From Zunongwangia pacifica (GTDB lineage Bacteria > Bacteroidota > Bacteroidia > Flavobacteriales > Flavobacteriaceae): a DNA stretch of 64,000 nt. Made by a program: the position numbers and the translations under genes. Of the stretch, positions 44,000 to 52,800 are shown piece after piece. The number at the start of each line of letters is the position of its first letter. Positions within the stretch are counted from its first letter, which is position 1. The stretch spans positions 170,492 to 234,491 of the forward strand of contig NZ_JAKHSK010000003.1 in NCBI RefSeq assembly GCF_023499215.1. The letters are read 5' to 3'. A model generated the notes under the pieces. The model was given only the letters and a program-made list of their open reading frames with translations. It had not been told where the DNA came from and searched no databases.

Positions 44000-44590
44000 C
44001 GGTTGTAAGTGTAGTTCAAATTCGATAATTCCGGCATCAATTTTTGCGGTTTGTAAGATCCCGTTTTTGTAATAATAAATGCTTTCTCTTCCTTTTTCGT
44101 TTTCTTTAGCGTAAGAGTGGCTGCCTATTTTTCTTAAGGTTTGAAATTCGCCGGTTTCTTCGCTATACGCTTTCTTAAAACCGATAGGTTCTTCAAACAT
44201 TAACTGGATACAGGTATAGGAAATAGGCGAGTTTATAGTTTTTTCAAGCTTACCAGAGTCATAAAATTTATAAGTTCCGCCGTTCGTACTAATGGTTTTA
44301 GTACTGGTACGGTTTTTTCCGTTTAAGAAAATTTCGGCTTCGGTATTTTTAAGATGATGCCCATTAAACACCACCTGAAAATTATAATTAACCTCAATTT
44401 TGGCTAAAATTCGGGTTTCAATATTGGTTTCTGTTTGATATTCGGTAATATCACCACTAATTTTTTTAATCGCTTCTAATGTACCTATCTTATTTTCTTT
44501 GTGGATCACCTCAAAACTAAACGATTTATCTTGTGCTACAGCATTGTATTGCATTACTAAAAAAGCAATAAAAACAATAGAAAATTTCAT
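43994..44590 (-). CDS. Secreted DUF6134-like protein
   Basis: 198 residues, signal peptide ending QYNAVAQ (about residue 19). It is beta-rich with repeated short strands (SFEVIHKENKIGTLEAIKKI, YQTETNIETRILAKIEVNYNFQVVF, GKNRTSTKTIST, GREEIYYYKNGILQ-type ends) and a conserved-looking SYTCIQLMFEEPIG. It resembles the DUF6134 proteins of flavobacteria by recollection. Role unknown; periplasmic or surface. It overlaps the DUF1697 stop by 6 bases. Confidence 0.7.
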   Translation of the reverse strand: MKFSIVFIAFLVMQYNAVAQDKSFSFEVIHKENKIGTLEAIKKISGDITEYQTETNIETRILAKIEVNYNFQVVFNGHHLKNTEAEIFLNGKNRTSTKTISTNGGTYKFYDSGKLEKTINSPISYTCIQLMFEEPIGFKKAYSEETGEFQTLRKIGSHSYAKENEKGRESIYYYKNGILQTAKIDAGIIEFELHLQPL

Positions 44591-44634
44591 GGATTTGGGA
44601 TTTGGTCTAATTTAATTGTTTTTTGGTAAATGCT

Positions 44635-45390
44635 TTAAAATTTTTCCTTTAGTTTCATAAATTCCTGTTCCAGGAAATTCAATTTTTGCTCAATTTCATT
44701 ATTGTTATTTTCGGGGAGACGCCTAAAAAAGGTGTAGCAAACATGCCACATTTCCTTAATTTCATCAGATTCAACTTCAATGTCCTCAATATTAGTATTG
44801 GTTGCTCTAAGTATGATTTTTGAAGCCGAATAGTAAAATTTCCTAAAAAGAACTTTGCCGTGTACCAGTGCAATAACTAAAGTACTGTTATCAATCTTAG
44901 TAAAATCATTAGGTTCAATTTTCTCTCCTATAATTACATCTTTTGGGCAGTAGGTTTTGTCGTTATTCGTCATTTCCAGATTAGAAATGAGATACGCTCT
45001 ATATTTTTTATCAGGATGTACGGGCAAATGGAGTTTAGGGAGATCTTCTATAAAATGAGGTTTATCATAATATAGGGCATAATCGGCTTCGGTTTTAGGA
45101 GTAATACAGGGGATGGCCGTAAATTTTTCTTTATGAAAGCTTCCCTGCAGGGCCAGATCATCTTTAAATTTCAAAAGTTTGTTTACCGTAAGTTCTTTGG
45201 TTAGCAAATCATCAATTGTTATGCTAAAATGATTAGCGATTTTAATGATGGTCTCGATACGTGGTTCACTTCTTTCTTCCTCATAAGCGCCCAGTGTGCC
45301 CCGCTTTAGCTCGAATAATTCGGCAAATGCCTGCTGACTTAATTTCTTTACATTCCTTATTTTCCTAATATTTTTACCGAAATATGACAT
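44635..45390 (-). CDS. XRE regulator with S24/LexA-like C-terminal domain, divergent from the PspA-flotillin operon
   Basis: 251 residues. HTH 5-60 (KNIRKIRNVKKLSQQAFAELFELKRGTLGAYEEERSEPRIETIIKIANHF). After residue 100 comes a beta-rich part like LexA/CI C-termini (DYALYYDKPHFIEDLPKLHLPVH, RAYLISNLEMTNNDKTYCPKDVIIGEK, STLVIALVHGKVLFRKFYY). A Ser/Lys catalytic pair is not obvious, so it may bind ligand without self-cleavage. The helical tail (223-251) is coiled coil. Its ATG is 54 bases from the palindrome ATATTAGCTAATAT, which overlaps the operon's transcript start. It is the likely regulator of the following operon. Confidence 0.85.
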   Translation of the reverse strand: MSYFGKNIRKIRNVKKLSQQAFAELFELKRGTLGAYEEERSEPRIETIIKIANHFSITIDDLLTKELTVNKLLKFKDDLALQGSFHKEKFTAIPCITPKTEADYALYYDKPHFIEDLPKLHLPVHPDKKYRAYLISNLEMTNNDKTYCPKDVIIGEKIEPNDFTKIDNSTLVIALVHGKVLFRKFYYSASKIILRATNTNIEDIEVESDEIKEMWHVCYTFFRRLPENNNNEIEQKLNFLEQEFMKLKEKF

Positions 45391-45405
45391 ATTTTGCTAA
45401 AATTA

Positions 45406-45436
45406 TTTGCAATATTGAAATTTAGTTGTATCTTTA
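45406..45436 (+). promoter_or_regulatory. Near-consensus Bacteroidota promoter of the PspA-flotillin operon
   Basis: TTTG (45406-45409), a 19-base spacer, then TATCTTTA (45429-45436). Spacing and boxes fit the Bacteroidota primary promoter. The expected transcript start is near 45443, giving a leader of about 235 bases before the first gene. Confidence 0.65.
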
Positions 45437-45443
45437 TCTAACA

Positions 45444-45457
45444 ATATTAGCTAATAT
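45444..45457. promoter_or_regulatory. Palindromic operator candidate for the divergent XRE regulator
   Basis: ATATTAG/CTAATAT is a perfect 14-bp palindrome at the expected transcript start of the operon and 54 bases before the XRE gene, so a bound repressor would block both directions. Confidence 0.55.
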
Positions 45458-45567
45458 ATTTGATAATTACTAATTTATTTGGTTATTTCTCGATTTGATA
45501 CGTCGGGTTAAGACTTTGCTAAATGAATTAGCGCAACGGAAAAAATGAATTTTAATCTAAACAACCA

Positions 45568-45615
45568 ATGATAACAGCAATAATTACCACAGTGATCGTG
45601 TTAATAATACCTTAA
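45568..45615 (+). CDS. Possible 15-residue leader peptide in the operon's 5' leader
   Basis: An ATG in the long leader opens MITAIITTVIVLIIP, then TAA. Of 15 residues, six are Ile, three Thr, two Val and one Leu. It resembles amino-acid attenuation leaders such as ThrL and IlvL. A short AT-rich stem (ACAAAAT/ATTTTGT, 45618-45633) follows directly. The downstream genes are not amino-acid genes, so this may be a chance ORF, a ribosome-stalling regulator, or a tiny membrane peptide. Low certainty. Confidence 0.35.
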   Translation: MITAIITTVIVLIIP

Positions 45616-45680
45616 AACAAAATAGATTTTGTAATATTATACCGTAATTTTTTAACACCAATCAAAAAAATATCGTCTTG

Positions 45681-46076
45681 ATGAAAAACCACTATCAGAT
45701 CACCAAAAATTTTCTTTTAGAGCTTAACTTCAATATTGATTTCGAAAATGAAGTTGAAGGAATTTTAATGATCCGTAAGGAAAATTTTGGGATTAAAAAC
45801 CTGATCCTGGGAGTAGCACCGCCTATTTTAATTATGGAGCAGTTCTTATTTAGGATCAATAACCAGTCAGAAAAAATATATAGAAGTCTGCTGCAAAAAA
45901 ACCGGGATATTATCCATGGCGCTTTTGTACTGGACGATTCTGGCGAGAAAGTGATCTTTAGGGACACCCTTCAGATAGAGAACCTGGATCTTAATGAATT
46001 AGAAGGATCTTTAAACTCACTCAGTTTATTAATGAGTGAGTATTCAGATAAAATTATAGAATTTTCAAAATATTAA
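45681..46076 (+). CDS. YbjN-like small protein (type III chaperone-like fold)
   Basis: 131 residues from the ATG at 45681 (a TTG directly before it also opens the frame). The layout is helix, sheet, helix: NHYQITKNFLLELNFNIDFENEVEGILMI, IKNLILGVAPPILIMEQFLFRI, KIYRSLLQKNRDIIHGAFVLDDSGEKVIFRDTLQIENLDLNELEGSLNSL. The last part matches the YbjN/Tir-chaperone-like pattern. E. coli YjfI sits similarly before PspA-like YjfJ. First gene of the operon, 11 bases before the PspA gene. Probably an adaptor; function inferred from neighbours. Confidence 0.72.
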   Translation: MKNHYQITKNFLLELNFNIDFENEVEGILMIRKENFGIKNLILGVAPPILIMEQFLFRINNQSEKIYRSLLQKNRDIIHGAFVLDDSGEKVIFRDTLQIENLDLNELEGSLNSLSLLMSEYSDKIIEFSKY

Positions 46077-46087
46077 ACCTTAGCGTT

Positions 46088-46801
46088 ATGAACATTTTTA
46101 AACGATTATTTAAGATAGGAGAAGCTGAAGCAAATTCGGCAATAGATAAAATGGAAGATCCCATTAAATTAACCGAACAGGGGATTAGGGACCTAAAATT
46201 AGATTTAGAGAAAAACCTGGAAGCTTTAGCGCAGGTAAAAGCCTTAGCGATTAGGGCGAAGAACGACCAGGAAGAATACCTGGACAAAAAAGAAGATTAT
46301 CATAATAAAGCGATTTTGATCCTTAAAAAAGGACAAAGTGGCGATATGGATAAAACCGAATCAGATCGTCTGGCTCGTGAGGCTTTGGTAAAAAAAGAAG
46401 AAGCCCAAAAACATGTAGAACGATCTGAAGAAGAAGCGAAAAAGTTTAATGAAAATGTGGCGCAGTTAGAACGCAATATTCAAACCATCAAATCGAATAT
46501 TAGTAACTGGGAAAATGAACTTAGAACGCTTAAAGCACGTGTAAAAGTAAGTAATGCCACAAAGAGCCTTAACAAGCAAATGGCTGAAATTGATAGTAGC
46601 AGTACCGTTTCTATGTTAGAACGTATGAAAGAAAAAGTAGCGCAGGAAGAAGCTTTGGCCGAAGCCTACGGCGATATTGCGGGCGCATCAAAATCTATTG
46701 ATGATGACCTTGAAAAAGCCGCCAGTACGACCGAGGCAAAAGCCGAAGATGACCTTAGCAAGCTTAAAGAACAGTTAGGTTTAAATGATGACAAAAAATA
46801 A
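46088..46801 (+). CDS. PspA/IM30-family (YjfJ-like) membrane-remodelling protein
   Basis: 237 residues, almost wholly helical and charged. FKRLFKIGEAEANSAIDKMEDPIKLTEQGIRDLKLDLEKNLEAL at the N-terminus is the PspA/IM30 opening; a long coiled coil (25-185) follows, with short helices and an acidic tail. Such proteins form ESCRT-III-like rods or rings that bind and repair damaged membranes. The N-terminal amphipathic helix is short, like YjfJ. It is second of five genes; YbjN-like is before it and the OB-fold membrane protein 5 bases after it. Confidence 0.92.
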   Translation: MNIFKRLFKIGEAEANSAIDKMEDPIKLTEQGIRDLKLDLEKNLEALAQVKALAIRAKNDQEEYLDKKEDYHNKAILILKKGQSGDMDKTESDRLAREALVKKEEAQKHVERSEEEAKKFNENVAQLERNIQTIKSNISNWENELRTLKARVKVSNATKSLNKQMAEIDSSSTVSMLERMKEKVAQEEALAEAYGDIAGASKSIDDDLEKAASTTEAKAEDDLSKLKEQLGLNDDKK

Positions 46802-46806
46802 CGAAA

Positions 46807-47517
46807 TTGACCAGTTTAACAGACATATTATTCTCTGAGGTAAACATTACCTTAAGCATTCTTTGTATTTTATTGATCGTTTATTGGTTGCTTACCATGA
46901 TTAGCGGTATCGACTTTGAATACGACATGGATATTGATATCGATGCCGATGTAGATGTCGATGCCGATCTGGCAACCGATGGTGCAAATATGGAATTTCA
47001 GGATGTTTCTAATGCCGAGCTGAATAAAGAGGATGTGGTAGGTAGAAGAATTCAGCCACTAAAATGGTGGCAGATTCTTTTGATTTACTTCAACTTTGTT
47101 GGCCTGCCGTTTATGTTCACCTTTACCTGTTTTGTGTTTATCTGGTGGTTTACCACGGCACTAACAACAGCATTAACCTATACTTATGATCACTTTTTAG
47201 GTTTCGCGATTATGATTGCCGGTTTTTTTACCTCTTTATTTATAAACAAGATTTTTACCACACCGTTTAAAGGCTTCTTTAAAAACCTGAATAAAGACGG
47301 CGATAAAGCCATCGATTATATTGGCCGGCAGGGAGTGTTGCTTTCTACCATTTCAGGAGATAAAATGGGAAATGCCGAGATCTATGCTAATGGCGATTCA
47401 CATTCGATCTATGTAAAATCCCTGGATGGACATCAACTCAATTATCAGGACAAAATTTTAATTATCAAGCAATCTGCTGATAAAAATTACTTCTTAGTAC
47501 AATCATATAACGACTAA
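46807..47517 (+). CDS. Membrane protein with C-terminal OB-fold (YqiJ/NfeD-like)
   Basis: 236 residues from a TTG start; no ATG precedes the first helix. Helix 1 (about 8-32), then a strongly acidic loop (about 37-57) where Asp alternates with Val, Ile or Ala (DIDIDADVDVDADL). Two helices follow (about 87-110, 119-145), then an OB-fold (about 165-236, IDYIGRQGVLLSTISG...AEIYANGDSHSIYVKS). This is the architecture of E. coli YqiJ, which partners flotillin YqiK. The flotillin gene is 16 bases downstream. The acidic loop could bind cations. Confidence 0.85.
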   Translation: MTSLTDILFSEVNITLSILCILLIVYWLLTMISGIDFEYDMDIDIDADVDVDADLATDGANMEFQDVSNAELNKEDVVGRRIQPLKWWQILLIYFNFVGLPFMFTFTCFVFIWWFTTALTTALTYTYDHFLGFAIMIAGFFTSLFINKIFTTPFKGFFKNLNKDGDKAIDYIGRQGVLLSTISGDKMGNAEIYANGDSHSIYVKSLDGHQLNYQDKILIIKQSADKNYFLVQSYND

Positions 47518-47533
47518 TTTAACTAATTAAAAA

Positions 47534-49612
47534 ATGAACTATATTTTAACAATTATTGGAATTGGATTAGGTGGGGTAGCTTTCCTAATCGTGGTCTACT
47601 TCGCAGTAATCGCGATGTTTTACAAAAAAGTTCCACAAGGCCGAGCCATTGTTCGTACCGGTTTTCGCGGAACCAAAGTAGCCACAGATAAAGGAATGTA
47701 TGTGGTACCTGTTTTGCATAAAATGGAGATAATGGATATTTCTGTAAAGAAAATCCAGATAGAGCGTTTGGCTCACGAAGGCCTTATTTGTAAAGACAAT
47801 ATGCGGGCAGATATTAAAGTAGCATTCTTTGTGAGGGTGAATAACGATATCTCGTTTATTAAAAGAGTAGCGCAAACTATTGGGGTAGATCGTGCATCAA
47901 GAATCGAAACTTTAGAGGATCTTTTTGAAGCGAAATTCTCTGAAGCCCTAAAAACCGTAGGGAAAAAGTTCGATTTTATCGAATTATACGAAGCACGTCG
48001 CGAATTTAGGGACGAGATCGTGAATATCATCGGGACAGATCTTAATGGTTATACCCTGGAAGATTGTGCGATCGACTTTTTAGAGCAAACACCAATTTCA
48101 CATTTAAAAGCTGATAATATTCTGGATGCGGAAGGGATTAAAAAGATAACCGAGCTTACCGCCGTTCAGAACATGAAAGCGAACCTTATTAAGCGTGACG
48201 AAGAAAAAACCATCAGAAAACAAGACGTAGAAGCTCGCGAAGCTATCCTGGAATTAGATAAGCAGTTAGCCGAAAAAGAAGAAGCGCAAAAACGGGAGAT
48301 CGCAAACATTAAAGCACGTGAAAATGCTGAAGTGAGTAAAGTTGCTGAAGAAGAACGCCTAAAATCTGAAACAGCAAGAATTGCCACCGAAGAAAAAGTA
48401 AAAGTAGCCGAAGAAAACATGAACCGTCAGATCATCGTGGCGGCGAAAAACAAAGAACGAACAGAAGCCGTAGAAAGCGAAAGAGTAGAAAAAGATCGTA
48501 TGTTAGAGGCTACCGAAAGAGAACGTATCGTAACACTGGCGCAGATCGAGAAAGAGAAAGTTCTTGAGGTAGAGAAGAAAAACATTCAGGATGTTATTCG
48601 AGATCGTGTGATGTTAGAAAAAGGAGTGGTAGAAGAGCAGGAGAACATGAAAGATATCCAGGCCTTTAAGACTGCCGATCGTGAGAAGCAGGTGAAAGTA
48701 ACCATTGCCGAAGCAAATGCTCAGGAACAATTAATTAAAACCATTAAAGCCGCGGAAGCACAAAAAGAAGCTGCCAAGCAAAAAGCCGAAGAAATTAATA
48801 TTGAAGCACAGGCGCATAAAGAAGCCAGTGAAAAAGAAGCAGAAGCAAGAAAAACTATTGCTGAAGCCAAAGCGAAAGAGGAAGCAACCATTGGTTTATC
48901 GGAAGCTGAAGTAATGCATGCTAAAGCAGATGCCAGCGAGAGACAAGGACTTATGGAAGCGCTTATTATCGAGAAAAAAGCCAAAGCTGAGGCTGCCGGA
49001 ATGGAAGCCAAAGCTGAAGCCAGCAGAAAAGAAGGACAGGCAGCGGCCGATGTGATTAGAGAAAAAGCCCTTGCCGATGCTGCCGGTATCGAAGAAAAAG
49101 CAGCCGCAATGAAGAAACTTGACGGTGTAGGTAAAGAACACGAAGAATTCAAGTTAAAATTAGATAAAGAATTACAGGTAGATCTGGCACATATCAATAT
49201 TCAAAAAGATATCGCCGATGCTCAGGCTCATGTAATTAGTGATGCGCTAAAAGCTGCTAAGATCGATATTGTTGGTGGTGAAACCATGTTCTTCGATCAG
49301 ATCATTGGTCAGATTACCAGAGGTAAAGGATTCGATAGACTGGTACAAAACAGTTCCAATATTCAGGATTTAAAAGATTCGATTTTAGGCAGTGATGATA
49401 TCAAAGGAAATTTACTAACTAAAGTGCGTGAGTTTTCAGAAAAATACGGAATCTCTTCCGAAGATATCAAAAACCTGACGATCGCAAACCTGATCATGGA
49501 ATTAAAAGGTCGCTCTAATGACCAAAATGAGCAAACCATGTTAGGCAATTTATTCAACCTGGCTAAAGGTTTAGGATTGTCTGATAAGCGAGTGTCAACT
49601 TTAAAGGTGTAA
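47534..49612 (+). CDS. Flotillin-family (YqiK-like) SPFH protein
   Basis: 692 residues. Membrane helix 5-28 (IIGIGLGGVAFLIVVYFAVIAMF), SPFH/PHB domain (about 30-205, PQGRAIVRTGFRGTKVATDKGMYVVPVLHK, RADIKVAFFVRV). A very long Ala/Glu/Lys coiled coil (about 215-570) with many EAxAKE repeats follows, then a C-terminal helical tail (about 585-692). Flotillins form membrane-associated cages that order lipids. The YqiJ-like protein before it is the usual partner. It is fourth in the operon. Confidence 0.93.
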   Translation: MNYILTIIGIGLGGVAFLIVVYFAVIAMFYKKVPQGRAIVRTGFRGTKVATDKGMYVVPVLHKMEIMDISVKKIQIERLAHEGLICKDNMRADIKVAFFVRVNNDISFIKRVAQTIGVDRASRIETLEDLFEAKFSEALKTVGKKFDFIELYEARREFRDEIVNIIGTDLNGYTLEDCAIDFLEQTPISHLKADNILDAEGIKKITELTAVQNMKANLIKRDEEKTIRKQDVEAREAILELDKQLAEKEEAQKREIANIKARENAEVSKVAEEERLKSETARIATEEKVKVAEENMNRQIIVAAKNKERTEAVESERVEKDRMLEATERERIVTLAQIEKEKVLEVEKKNIQDVIRDRVMLEKGVVEEQENMKDIQAFKTADREKQVKVTIAEANAQEQLIKTIKAAEAQKEAAKQKAEEINIEAQAHKEASEKEAEARKTIAEAKAKEEATIGLSEAEVMHAKADASERQGLMEALIIEKKAKAEAAGMEAKAEASRKEGQAAADVIREKALADAAGIEEKAAAMKKLDGVGKEHEEFKLKLDKELQVDLAHINIQKDIADAQAHVISDALKAAKIDIVGGETMFFDQIIGQITRGKGFDRLVQNSSNIQDLKDSILGSDDIKGNLLTKVREFSEKYGISSEDIKNLTIANLIMELKGRSNDQNEQTMLGNLFNLAKGLGLSDKRVSTLKV

Positions 49613-49642
49613 TCTATAACTTATTATGAAATAGGAATGTCA

Positions 49643-49743
49643 CCCTGAACCTGTCCGTCCGTCAGGCGGGCTTGGTTCAGGGTCTCATCCTGTTTTTTAG
49701 CAATGAAATTTAGAGCGATGTCATCCCGCGCGTGTCCCGGGAT
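49643..49743. repeat. REP-like palindromic intergenic repeat, copy 2
   Basis: CCCTGAACC (49643-49651) pairs with GGTTCAGGG (49674-49682) around TCCGTCC...GGCGGGC; a second hairpin ATCCCG/CGGGAT (49723-49743) follows. The first part repeats 5785-5825. It lies in the 200 bases between the flotillin gene and the AAA+ gene and could modify expression between them. Confidence 0.65.
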
Positions 49744-49813
49744 CTCATCCTCTTTGTCTCTCTTGGTTTCAAAAATTATAGCAATTCAACCCTAACCCTT
49801 ACCACAAAACCTA

Positions 49814-52800
49814 ATGAATACTAACGAAGAAAAGCCGGTACAAAAAGATGCTCTGGATGGTGGGACCTACGAGATTATCCGTAAACGTCTTAACACTCAT
49901 AAATCTGATTTACAGGAACGTCTTAATACTTTAAATGAAGCCCGAAAAACGGTTTTTGGTTCGCTCGAAACGCAATTAATTGCCAATAACCGCATTAGTA
50001 CCGAAAATAATTGTGTGGCCAGGGATATCATTTCGCTGGGAAATACCTGCATTTTTGGTTATAACGTGCATTTTGGATTACGTACAGAAATTACACTTTC
50101 TGATGTTTTTAGCGTTTATGAATTTAAAGACCATCACTTTGAAGCAGTTTCTTTAGCGCTGTTTGAAGATGAAACTTTTAAAACCGATTTTGCAAATCTC
50201 TATAAATACTATCGAAATACGATCTTTAGTAAATTTGCCATCATTGGGAATTACCTGCACATGGTTTTTCAGCTGAGTGAAAGTGTGACCGATATTAAGA
50301 CCTTTAAATGGCTTATAAAGGATAATTCGCTTACCTATATCGATAATCGTAGCGAGCATGAATTTAAGTATCCCAAGCAGCATCAATTTAACTGGAGGGA
50401 AGCCACCCGCGATATGCAACGCTACGGGGAACATTCGCATGTGGCGATTTTAGATAAAGTTTTTGTAGAAACCATTGGTGGTGATCTTACCATTAAAATA
50501 GAAGATAATACAGAAGACGGAATGGGAATCTATTCTGAACCTGTAGATTATAAAGATCAGACCCTGGACGATGGCCAGATTCGCTTTGCCGATTTGGGAA
50601 ATTTAATTATTCTAGAAATAAAACCTTTCCAGGAAGAAGCGCGCTATTTTGTGTACAATCACAAAATGCAGGAAGTTCAGAAAATCGATTCCATCAAAGA
50701 AACGGCAGTTTTATTACCAGACGATCAAGGCATTATTTTCCCGAACGGCTACTATTTACAAACCGGGGAATTTCATCTTTTTTCCAACGAAGTACAGTCA
50801 TTAAAATATCAGGGGACTTTAAATTCTCCAAATGGAGAGGATTTTTTGTATATTTTCTATTCCCCTTCTAAAGGAACCTATCTGCTCATGGATTATAATA
50901 TGATCGAGCAGGAAATTAAAACTCCTATTGTTTGTGGGGGATTCACCATTTTACCCGATGGCGAGCTTTGTTATTTTAAAGCCGACGAGGAGCAGACTAA
51001 ACATCACATGATCCAGATTTGGCAAACGCCTTATTTAGAGAGCGATATTATGCCTTCTGAACATCAGGATTCGATGTTGTATAAAATTGGGAATAAAGAC
51101 ATTGTAAAAGCAATGGCCGAGGCGAATGAGCTGATCACATTGCTGAGTAAAGAAGATAATTATGATGGATTGTATGCCGATATTGCAAAATCTTCAAAGA
51201 ATATTTTAGATGCGTACTACTGGCTAAACGATAAGGAAACCGCTGTTTTAAGCGAGCCTTTAAAAGAAATCAATATTGCCGCCAATGCAGCGATCGATGA
51301 ATTTCAGAAAGTTATTCAGCTTAAGAAAAATGCTGAAAAACAAACCAAAGAAATTCAGCAGAAAGCACAGGAGCTTTTTAGTAAAATTAAGAGCACTTCT
51401 TTTAAAAACATCAACGAATTTGTCGAATTACTCTCGCAGTTAAGAGCATTGCGTGGCGAGGTGATTGGTCTATACGAAATTCGATATGTAAACGAAGAGT
51501 TTATTAAATCGCTGGAAGCTGAAATTGCCGAGCAAACCACTACAATTTCCAGACGCTGTGTAGAATTTTTACTGAATGATAAAGCCTTGCAGCCGTATCA
51601 CGATAAAGTACAAGAAAAACAACAGCAACTCGATAAGATCAGTAAAGTAGTTGAAGCCAAAAAGCTGGAAGAAGAAGTCAATCAGATCGCGATAGATTTG
51701 GAAATGCTTATTGATATTGTTTCGAATCTGGACATCGAAGATACGTCACATTCCACCAAGATTATCGATAATATCTCATTGATTTTTGCAACGATAAATC
51801 AGCTTAAAGCAGCGATAAGGAATAAGAAAAAATCACTGGGAAGCAAAGAAGCCCAAGCTGATTTTGCCGCGCAGTTAAAACTGATCGATCAAAGTATCAT
51901 CAACTATCTTGATATTGCTTCAACACCAGAAAAATGTGATGAATTTCAAACTAAAGTCAGTATTCAACTTGAAGAATTAGAAGGGAAATTTGCCGATTTT
52001 GAAGAATTTATTACTGAAATTATCGAAAAGCGGGAAGAAGTTTATAACGCTTTTGAAAGTAAGAAAAGTGCGATTAACGAAAAGCGAAATAAAAAAGCAA
52101 TTGCACTGCAAACCGCTTCAGATCGTATTTTAAAAAGCATAGGCAAGAAGGCAGAAAGTCTAAAGTCGGTTTCAGAAATTAACGGCTATTACGCTTCAGA
52201 TTTAATGGTGAATAAGCTTCGCGATATCGTGGAGCAGTTACGAGAACTGGACGATAGCGGTAATGCCGAAGAAATTGAAACTTCGCTAAAAACGAGCAGG
52301 GAAGATGCATTGCGAAAACTAAAAGACAAGCAGGATCTTTATGAAGATGGCGAAAATATCATCAAACTTGGCAATCACAAATTCGGAGTTAACCGCCAGG
52401 AATTGGATCTAAGTATTGTTTTTAAAGACGATAAGTTATTTTACCATTTAAGCGGCACCGATTTTTACCAGGAACTGGAAAATGAAATTTTAAATAATAG
52501 TCGGGAATATTGGAATCAGGAATTTATTTCTGAGAACGATTTGGTGTATCGTTCTTCATTTTTAGCCTTCAAAATTTATAAAGATCAAGATCCAGAAATG
52601 CTTTCGGGATTAAATGAAGACGAGTTACTGAAGGTGATTCAGGAAGAAAGCAGCAGTAATTATTCTGAAGGTTATATCAAAGGCGTTCATGATCTTGATG
52701 CTGCTAAGATTCTGCAAATTTTGGTGCAAAAACATCAGGATTTGGGCATTTTAAGATGGCGATCTGAGATTAGAGCTTTTGCGAGGTATTTTTGGAATCA

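Noticed and set aside
48721..49197. 158-codon minus-strand open frame rich in Ser and Ala inside the flotillin gene
   Set aside because: It is the mirror of the Ala/Glu/Lys coiled-coil repeat; such DNA keeps antisense frames open. No start signals or family motifs.
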